9,194 bases of DNA from Acidobacteriota bacterium (GTDB lineage Bacteria; Acidobacteriota; Aminicenantia; Aminicenantales; Aminicenantaceae): the NCBI GenBank assembly GCA_030609975.1, contig JAUWSR010000142.1, positions 1-9,194 of the forward strand, given 5' to 3'. Below, in pieces: positions 1-5,619 of this stretch; the stretch's first letter is position 1, and each line of letters begins with the position of its first letter. A program made the translations under genes and the position numbers. A model generated the notes under the pieces. It was not told the DNA's origin. It saw only the letters and a program-made list of their open reading frames with translations, and ran no database searches.

Positions 1-1270
1 ACGCCCCATACTCGGCTACCAATGTTTCAGGGTGGAACACAGCAGAGATTAGTTCTACTTGCTCGTAAACTGCCGTTTGATGTAATTCCCGGTGGGAAGC
101 ACAAAACTGGAGGAGGCATCTGAGGCCATCCTTCCTTCTGAGGATGTTGATATCGAACATTTTGAAGTTTTTAAGGATCACCTTGTTCTGTGGGAAAAAA
201 AGAATGGTGCGACCAACCTCCACATAGTTTCGCTGATAGACGGGATGGAGCACTACTTGGATTTTGGTGAGTCGATTTACTCGGTTTCAGACGGACAGAC
301 GAGAGATCTTGCTCTCAGATCCTTATGCAACGCTGATTTCAACAGCCACATTCTGCGATATGAGTATTCTTCACCAACAACTCCTGATTCTATCTATGAC
401 TACGACATGGTTACAAGGAAGAAGAAGCTTGTGAGTCAGGAAAATATGGGTCCTGGGTTTAATCCAAACAACTATCAAGCTGAACGTCTCTGGACGACAG
501 CAGAAGACGGCACACGAATTCCTATCTCACTTGTCTTTCAGAAGGGAATCAAAAAGGAAGGAGGGAATCCGCTTCTGTTGCATGGCTATGGGATGTACGG
601 TGTCAGCGAAGAGCTTGGTTTCAGTTCCTTTGGCCTAAGCCTTCTTAATCGAGGATTCATCTACGCCATCGCTCACGTGCGAGGCGGAGGAGAGTTCCCC
701 AGTTGGCATGAAGAAGGCATGCTCCTCAAGAAAAAGAACAGCTTCACCGATTTTATTGCCTGTGCACGATATCTTATCGATGAGGGATACACTCAACAGG
801 ATAGGCTTGTTGCCTACGGTTCCAGCGGCGGTGGTTTGCTCAGGGCAGGTGTCATAACCATGGCTCCTGAGCTCTGTAAGGGGGTTATCATCAAGGTGCC
901 TTTCGTAGATATCATCACGACAATCATTGTTGAAGATCAAGCAGACAACAGCCGTGAACTAGGGAATCCCAATGAAAAGGAATACTACGAATACATGCTT
1001 TCCTACGCCCCCTATGAGAACATTGAGCCAAGGGAATACCCGAATATTCTGATTACGGCAGGATTCCACGATACGCACGTTTATTGTTGGCCGGCTGCCA
1101 AGTTTACTGCAAAGCTAAGGGCAATGAAGACAGATAACAATCGTCTACTACTCAAGACCTATATGAAAGGCGGTCATGGAGGGGCCATGTTCTCTGGTCG
1201 TTTGGAAAGTTTCAGAGAAAGGGCCTGCGAATACGCTTTCCTTCTGAATCTTGCTGCAATACGAAAATAA
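1..1270 (+). pseudogene. ptrB: Oligopeptidase B (S9A prolyl oligopeptidase family), decayed and 5'-incomplete
   Basis: The longest open frame, 92-1270 from a GTG, encodes 392 residues matching the C-terminal half of oligopeptidase B, a cytoplasmic serine peptidase of about 690 residues that cuts after Lys/Arg. The end of the beta-propeller is followed by the alpha/beta-hydrolase domain from about residue 155. The triad is present: Ser245 (GSSGG), Asp327 (GFHD) and His362 (GGHGG). Reading the same frame upstream gives further family-like sequence (VEHSRD-stop-FYLLVN, then RLM-stop-FPVGSTK), interrupted by TAG at 50-52 and TAA at 83-85, with a few residues missing after FYLLVN. TAG and TAA end other genes here, so recoding is unlikely. 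Against remembered E. coli PtrB there are small indels: three residues lost before ELGNP and two gained in GGHGGAMFSG. The acidic pair that sets P1 specificity (Glu576/Glu578) falls at Asn286/Arg288. I infer a pseudogene; an expressed C-terminal fragment is less likely. The window edge hides the true 5' end. Confidence 0.8.
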
Positions 1271-1307
1271 AGAACTCGGGGATGTTCCTCAAGGCATCCC
1301 TCCGAGT
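1262..1307 (-). terminator. Putative intrinsic terminator of the symporter operon
   Basis: ACTCGG plus GGATG (1274-1284) pairs with CATCC (1295-1299) and CCGAGT (1302-1307), giving 11 base pairs with a two-base bulge and a loop of about ten bases. Read on the minus strand the stem is followed by TCTTTATTTT, a fair U-rich tract. The plus-strand side has no T-run, so the structure best serves the minus-strand operon ending at 1371. It begins just past the peptidase stop codon, so it may also mark the end of that transcript. Confidence 0.5.
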
Positions 1308-1333
1308 CGGATATTATAGATAACCTTTCGCTG

Positions 1334-1358
1334 TGTCCACGAAAACGGGGTAAGTCCA
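1334..1358. repeat. Possible insertion-sequence terminal-repeat remnant
   Basis: On the minus strand this 25-base stretch reads TGGACTTACCCC, then GTTTTCG, then TGGACA. That layout (TGGACT..CCCC...TGGACA) recalls the inverted ends of some IS3-family elements. GTCCAC occurs twice inside it (1335-1340 and 1354-1359). AAAACGGGG (1342-1350) can also pair imperfectly with the CCCCC and CGTTTT at 1359-1371, next to the symporter stop codon. No transposase is nearby and no partner end is seen in the window, so this is at most a solo relic. The family resemblance is from memory. Confidence 0.25.
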
Positions 1359-1370
1359 CCCCCACCGTTT

Positions 1371-2939
1371 TTACCAGAAGATGATGAAAAAGGCGATTAC
1401 AGCAGAGATCACAGCTCCCCCCAGCCAGAGGACGGAAGGAGAAGGCCTCATATCAAAGTTGCTCTTGACCGGCATTGTTTTTCTCTGCTTCATGGGTTTC
1501 AGGACCGTGACGATCCCCATAGCCAGGAGAATGAAAATGAAAGTCAGGGCCATGCGGTTCAGGAAAGCGATCTTGATGACGGTGATGGTTTCAAAAACTC
1601 CTGAGCAGAAGACGTATAGAAGCCCGTAAACAGGCACTGTCAAGCCCAGGGCCAGAACGCCTGCAGAAGGAGGCGCTTTTCTAAAGATGAATCCAAAAAG
1701 AAAAGCCGCCACGATCCCTGGAGAGATAAACCCGTTAAACTCCTGGATGTAGGAAAATATGCCGGAAAAACTTCCCAGATTGAAGGCGATCAGGCATCCC
1801 CCTGCGACAAATATCAGTGTCATTGTCCGGCCAATATTCACGAGGTTTTTTTCCGAAGCCTTTGGCCGCAAGTACTTTTTGTACAGATCCATGGTGAAAA
1901 TAGTGGAGGCCGAGTTCAGCACGGATGCCAGGGAACTGATGACAGCGCCGCAGAGAGCAGCAAAGATAAATCCCCGGATGCCAGCCGGGATCAGGTTTTT
2001 TATAAGCATTGGATACGCCTGATCTGCATTTGTCAGAGAGCCCCCGTAAAGTTGATAGGCCATGATCCCCGGAAAAACAATGACAAAAGGGATGAGAAGC
2101 CAGAGGGCGGCGGCAAAGATGATCCCCAATTGTCCGTGTCTGAGGCTTTTGGCGCCCAGGCTTCGCTGGACGATGAACTGGTTAAAACCGCAGTAATACA
2201 GGTTGGGGATCCAGAGTCCGATGAGCAGTACGGTCCACGGCATTTCAGGGTGATGGGAGGGAAGCACCATATGAAGCCGGGAGGCGTTCTCCTTGAAAAA
2301 TGGCGCAACACCGCCGATGGCGATGAATCCGAGGACCATGGTAACCAGTCCGCCCAGGATCAGTCCGGACCCCTGGAAAAGATCAGCCCACACCACTGCT
2401 TTTAGTCCGCCAAAGGTGGTGTAGACTGCGGCCACTGCTCCGATAATTAGAATGGACATAACAAGATGGGAGTGATTGCTGGAGTCCCCGAATATGGTCT
2501 GCAGTGTCAAACCGCCTGAATAGAGGACGGCGGCGATGGTCACCCCCACATAAATTACCATGGTGTATAGGACCATGATGGCACGGGCTTTGTTGTTGTA
2601 CCGGTATTCCAGGTATTCGGGCATGGTGAATATGCCGGCGCGCAAAAAACGGGGGAGAAAAAGAACCGCCACAAAAACAATGGTTACGGCCCCGAGAAGT
2701 TGATAACCTGATACTGCCAGGCCGACGTTTCCTGCCCCCTGGCCGGCCATTCCCACGAACTGTTCAGTCGAGATATTGGCGGCAACTATGGAGAATCCGA
2801 TCAGCCACCATTTTAGACCCCGGCCGGCCAGGAAATAGTCTTCGCTGTTCTTTTCCTTGCGGCTCTTCCACATACTGAAGGTGACCACAAATCCGATAAA
2901 GCCCAGGAAAATGAGGACGTCCAGGCCGCTTAAATTCAT
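1371..2939 (-). CDS. Sodium:solute symporter, vSGLT-like (SSS family)
   Basis: This 522-residue inner-membrane protein imports a small solute, probably a sugar or sugar derivative, with sodium. Length and about 14 hydrophobic segments fit the family (Vibrio vSGLT is about 540). Shared blocks include AANISTEQFVGM (53-64), FGGLKAVVWADLFQ (176-189), NLYYCGFNQFIVQRSL (246-261), NADQAYPML (304-312), AVISSLASVLNSASTIFTMDLY (332-353, given in part) and FSYIQEFNG (395-403). By alignment from memory, the Na2 site is kept: Ala53, Ile56, Ala332, Ser335 and Ser336. Galactose contacts Asn64, Gln69, Asn260 and Gln428 and the gate Tyr263 are also kept (Asn55, Gln60, Asn246, Gln399, Tyr249). Glu88, Ser91 and Lys294 become Gln80, Gly83 and Trp280, so the substrate probably differs. 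The ATG overlaps the URO-D-like gene's stop as ATGA and has only a weak Shine-Dalgarno, which implies translational coupling. The gene is intact and ends in TAA. Confidence 0.93.
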   Translation of the reverse strand: MNLSGLDVLIFLGFIGFVVTFSMWKSRKEKNSEDYFLAGRGLKWWLIGFSIVAANISTEQFVGMAGQGAGNVGLAVSGYQLLGAVTIVFVAVLFLPRFLRAGIFTMPEYLEYRYNNKARAIMVLYTMVIYVGVTIAAVLYSGGLTLQTIFGDSSNHSHLVMSILIIGAVAAVYTTFGGLKAVVWADLFQGSGLILGGLVTMVLGFIAIGGVAPFFKENASRLHMVLPSHHPEMPWTVLLIGLWIPNLYYCGFNQFIVQRSLGAKSLRHGQLGIIFAAALWLLIPFVIVFPGIMAYQLYGGSLTNADQAYPMLIKNLIPAGIRGFIFAALCGAVISSLASVLNSASTIFTMDLYKKYLRPKASEKNLVNIGRTMTLIFVAGGCLIAFNLGSFSGIFSYIQEFNGFISPGIVAAFLFGFIFRKAPPSAGVLALGLTVPVYGLLYVFCSGVFETITVIKIAFLNRMALTFIFILLAMGIVTVLKPMKQRKTMPVKSNFDMRPSPSVLWLGGAVISAVIAFFIIFW

Positions 2940-4198
2940 GCTTCCCGGCTGTCCTCGATGGCTTTGAACACTGCTAAAATGTTCTCTGTCGGGACATCTG
3001 CCTGGATGTTATGGATGGCATTGAAGACAAATCCGCTCCCTTTGGAAAAAATCTCGATCCGTTCACGCACTTCCCTGTAGATATCCTCGGGACTGCCGAA
3101 AGGAAGGGTATTCTGTGTATCCACTCCGCCGCCCCAGAAAACAATGTCCTTTCCGAATTCCTGCTTTAACCGCCCGGGTTCCATTCCAGAAGCCGAGCAC
3201 TGGACCGGATTGAGAATATCAAATCCGGCATCGATGAAATCCGGGATCAGCTCAGAGACTGCGCCGCAGGAATGGCAAAAGGTTTTCCAGGAGGTCAGTT
3301 CATGAATCCTGTCGTTCACAGCTTTCTGGAAAGGGAAAAACATCTCCCTGTAGGTTTCTCTGGAAATGATCAATCCGTTCTGGGCGCCGAAGTCTGTTCC
3401 GGTGACAAAAAGCACGTCGATCCTGTCTCCGATAACAGGAGCAGCCAGTTCTATATTTTTCAGGGCGGTCTCACACTGCTTTTCGAAGATCTTAAGGATA
3501 TGGTCTTTACGAAAGGCCAGGGACAGATACCATTCTTCCACATCCCTGATCCCTCTCGGATGTTTCACCCAGGGTGCGGGGACCAGCGCGATGTCTCCGA
3601 AAGCCAGCCCTCCCAGGGTCAGAAGAATGCCGGAATCGGTGTTTTTATGAACATCATCGATCTGCTGCTTAAAATAGTCCAAGTCCTTTTTTTTAAAAAC
3701 CTGGAATTCCTCCAGGTTGTCCTTCAGGTTTAGGTTCTGTTCATCCAGAGGGAGCTGGCGATTGAGGGAATCGAAGAAATGGCCGCCCTTTGGCATTTTG
3801 GCGCTGGGAGGAACAGAAGTGTCTCCTTTAGGATAAATATAGGTATTTCCCTGTTCGTCACGGGTCGTATTGAATTTTTCCGGAACCAGTACTTGAGTGC
3901 TGTCGCTCAGGGAAAAGGGCTTCCACCCTTCATTGGGAAAACCGAACATAGTATTGGGAGGATTGATGCCGATCACATCGATCCCCAGAGCCTGTTTCAG
4001 CTCCGAATCGACCTCTGCCAGCATCTGATAGGGCTCAATGATTTTGACGGGTTGATGGCTCGCTCCCAGGAGGGCCATCCGGATGCGGTGCACTGCAGAG
4101 GCGGCTATTCCTGTCACAGCGCTGGCTCCAAAATCCAAGCAAAGCTTATCAACAGGTTTGTGATTGATCGCCGCCTGAAGCCGTTCTCTGGATGTCAT
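2936..4198 (-). CDS. Uroporphyrinogen decarboxylase-like (URO-D/MtaA superfamily) protein
   Basis: This is a 420-residue cytoplasmic protein beginning MTSRERLQAAINHKPVDK. The C-terminal two-thirds fits the URO-D/methyltransferase TIM barrel: GTDFG (267-271), HSCG (His309, Cys311), a GFDILNPVQ-type strand with M-E-P after it, GGGVDTQNTLPFG, and a final AIHNIQADVPTENI (His396). In corrinoid methyltransferases such as MtaA, an H-x-C motif plus a late Cys bind zinc. Here the late position holds His396, so I infer zinc bound by His/Cys/His. It is unlikely to be the heme enzyme HemE, which is shorter and lacks H-x-C. The start at 4198 has AAGGTG six bases upstream. An in-frame ATG at 4234 falls inside the -10 box and is rejected. 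It is first in an operon with the symporter. Methyl transfer from an imported methylated compound is a hypothesis; no corrinoid protein is in the window. Confidence 0.85.
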   Translation of the reverse strand: MTSRERLQAAINHKPVDKLCLDFGASAVTGIAASAVHRIRMALLGASHQPVKIIEPYQMLAEVDSELKQALGIDVIGINPPNTMFGFPNEGWKPFSLSDSTQVLVPEKFNTTRDEQGNTYIYPKGDTSVPPSAKMPKGGHFFDSLNRQLPLDEQNLNLKDNLEEFQVFKKKDLDYFKQQIDDVHKNTDSGILLTLGGLAFGDIALVPAPWVKHPRGIRDVEEWYLSLAFRKDHILKIFEKQCETALKNIELAAPVIGDRIDVLFVTGTDFGAQNGLIISRETYREMFFPFQKAVNDRIHELTSWKTFCHSCGAVSELIPDFIDAGFDILNPVQCSASGMEPGRLKQEFGKDIVFWGGGVDTQNTLPFGSPEDIYREVRERIEIFSKGSGFVFNAIHNIQADVPTENILAVFKAIEDSREA

Positions 4199-4233
4199 AA
4201 AAAGCACCTTATCAATCTTAATCCGATATTTCA

Positions 4234-4239
4234 ATTATA
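4234..4239 (-). promoter_or_regulatory. -10 box of the URO-D-like/symporter operon
   Basis: A perfect TATAAT on the minus strand lies 36-41 bases before the start codon at 4198. The expected transcription start is near 4227. The -35 position at a 17-base spacing reads TGAATA, which is weak and hints at activator dependence. The box overlaps the longer in-frame ATG, which supports the shorter start. Confidence 0.5.
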
Positions 4240-4269
4240 CACTTTATAGCCTGGATTATTCATGAGTTG

Positions 4270-4297
4270 GAAATCCCCCAATTTCGGGGACACGCCC
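4270..4297. repeat. Small REP-like hairpin in the divergent intergenic region
   Basis: TCCCC (4274-4278) and GGGGA (4286-4290) form a five-pair stem around CAATTTC, followed by CACGCCC. G-rich hairpins of this look occur as dispersed REP elements linked to IS200/RAYT-type transposases. Only one copy is visible here and no transposase, so the assignment is weak. The rest of the 185-base gap between the divergent genes holds the operon promoter and the propeller gene's ribosome binding site. Confidence 0.2.
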
Positions 4298-4383
4298 TCT
4301 ATAATCAGAAAATGGAAGTGGGATGCGGATTGTTGAAAAATGAAAATCATGATACTTTAGATACTGACTCATAAGGAGGGAAA

Positions 4384-5463
4384 ATGAGATATCGAAATGT
4401 ATTGGTTTTTACAGGATTGATCTTTATTCTAATCTTTTGTCTGAGCGGGCAGAAAACGCCGCAGAAATGGCAAGCAAAAACCCTTTGGGAGAGTAAAGAA
4501 AAGATCCAAAGAGTCATCGTAGACGACATCGATCCCAAACATAGAGGGGAAGAAATCATTTCAGTAGCTGCAAATGGTGAAGTTGTCTATTCATATTTGT
4601 CTTCTGAAAAGTGGGTCAACGATATTCTCTGGATCGACCCTGAATCTCTAACCGGAGCAGCCGTAGGAGAATTGGATGCCGGTCATCCGGGCAGAGAGAT
4701 CATCGTCGGGGGAGAGCGAGGAGTTGTAGAATTAATCCATTTTGATACCAAGAAACACCAGACCATATTTGACAAAGGGGGTTCTCTCCACGGGCTTTCG
4801 GTCGGAGAACTCAATGCCGCCTATCCCTCTCAGGAGATTGTTGCCGTGGATGGTGATGGCCAACTATTCGCTCTGTTTAAAGATGGGGATTGGAAAAGCA
4901 CTCTTGTCCTCAAAGACTCTGCACGGCTGAGGGATACCATCATCGGTGATTTTGACAGGACACACCCGGGTCTGGAAGCGCTGGTTGTGGGTTCCTCAGC
5001 AAAAATAATCCAGGTATACGCAGAAAACGGAAATATGAAGACCAATATAAACAACCAAGCTTCAGAGCCACTGGCAAGTATCGCAGCTGGTGAAATTCTT
5101 GAAAAATTCCCAGGACCGGAGGTCGTTGTAGTGGGTGATAAGGGGGGGGTATTTTTGTTGAAGCAGGAGAACGGCGCCTGGGAAGCTGAGGAAATATTCA
5201 GGGACAGCGAGGGACTGCGGGGAGTCGCCGTGGCAAACATCCATCCAAATTCGCATGGCAATGAAGTGGTCATCTACGGCTACTCGAAAAACGTAACCAT
5301 GATGTCTTTGACGGATGGAAAGTGGAGAGTCAAAATTCTGTGGGCCGATTCAGACCGGGCTCACAGCCTGGCTTGTGGAAACTTTTCCCCCTCAACCTCC
5401 TGGCAGGAATGCGTAGTAGGCGGTTATTCAAAAAAGGTCACCGGGATCTTCTATGAAAAATAG
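4384..5463 (+). CDS. Exported seven-repeat beta-propeller protein of unknown function
   Basis: This 359-residue protein starts with a signal sequence (MRYRN, a hydrophobic core to about residue 20, then SGQKTP), so it is probably exported. LIFC is a poor lipobox, so a lipoprotein is possible but not favoured. Seven repeats of about 47 residues begin near 47, 95, 141, 188, 236, 284 and 332. Each has a core of the form GELDxxHPGxEIVVxGxxGxVxLL, spaced 46-48 apart, like FG-GAP/VCBS-type propeller blades. The last is the most divergent (SWQECVVGGYSKKVTG). Seven blades would close one propeller with no extra catalytic domain, suggesting binding or scaffolding. AGGAGG at 4374-4379, four bases before the ATG, is a strong ribosome binding site. 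The gene is divergent from the URO-D-like operon and may share its control. The ligand is unknown. An eight-G tract at 5142-5149 sits in repeat five. Confidence 0.85.
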   Translation: MRYRNVLVFTGLIFILIFCLSGQKTPQKWQAKTLWESKEKIQRVIVDDIDPKHRGEEIISVAANGEVVYSYLSSEKWVNDILWIDPESLTGAAVGELDAGHPGREIIVGGERGVVELIHFDTKKHQTIFDKGGSLHGLSVGELNAAYPSQEIVAVDGDGQLFALFKDGDWKSTLVLKDSARLRDTIIGDFDRTHPGLEALVVGSSAKIIQVYAENGNMKTNINNQASEPLASIAAGEILEKFPGPEVVVVGDKGGVFLLKQENGAWEAEEIFRDSEGLRGVAVANIHPNSHGNEVVIYGYSKNVTMMSLTDGKWRVKILWADSDRAHSLACGNFSPSTSWQECVVGGYSKKVTGIFYEK

Positions 5464-5475
5464 CGCATGGGCGCT
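5462..5475 (-). terminator. Short hairpin, possible terminator
   Basis: AGCGC (5462-5466), loop ATGG and GCGCT (5471-5475) form a perfect five-pair stem starting in the propeller gene's stop codon. On the minus strand it is followed by ATTTTT, and on the plus strand by TTTGATT. It could end transcripts from either side of this convergent junction, but it is 145 bases beyond the permease stop and the stem is short. Confidence 0.35.
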
Positions 5476-5493
5476 TTGATTCGACACCAATTG

Positions 5494-5543
5494 TGCCTTT
5501 TGCATACGGCAGAAGTCACAGGTTCAAATCTGTATCACTTACC
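5494..5543 (+). other. Possible tRNA 3'-half remnant
   Basis: GGTTCAAATC (5521-5530) is a standard tRNA T-loop context. ACAGG (5518-5522) would pair perfectly with CCTGT if one C had been lost from the CTGT at 5530-5533. ATCACTT, then A and CC, follows as a plausible 3' acceptor strand. Upstream, TGCC (5494-5497) and GGCA (5508-5511) flank a ten-base loop containing TTTTGCATAC, too long for an anticodon loop. No D-arm or matching 5' acceptor strand (AAGTGAT) is visible. This is not a working tRNA; it may be a relic or an old attachment site. An anticodon cannot be assigned. Confidence 0.3.
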
Positions 5544-5619
5544 GGCCTTTCCCGGAGCGTCTGCCTTATTCAGGTCCTCTTGATTGCGCAAGGGAGACAA
5601 AGGGGGGGGAGAGTGAGTG

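Noticed and set aside
92..94. GTG as the true start of the peptidase gene
   Set aside because: Homology continues upstream past stop codons, there is no convincing ribosome binding site, and a start here would remove most of the propeller domain.
4199..4234. A 12-residue N-terminal extension (MKYRIKIDKVLF) of the URO-D-like protein
   Set aside because: Its ATG overlaps a TATAAT box, while the start at 4198 has a good ribosome binding site and a family-like N-terminus.
3272..4249. Plus-strand open frames inside the URO-D-like gene
   Set aside because: They lie antisense to a gene with clear family motifs, have no family-like sequence and no ribosome binding sites.
4220..4257. AATCC/GGATT inverted repeat flanking the operon -10 box as an operator
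   Set aside because: The arms are only five bases and 28 bases apart, which is easily expected by chance.
4347..4559. A 70-codon minus-strand frame over the start of the propeller gene
   Set aside because: It is antisense to the signal peptide and first repeat, with no ribosome binding site or recognisable family.
5494..5543. A complete, working tRNA gene
   Set aside because: There is no D-arm or 5' acceptor strand, the anticodon loop is too long, and the T-stem lacks a base.
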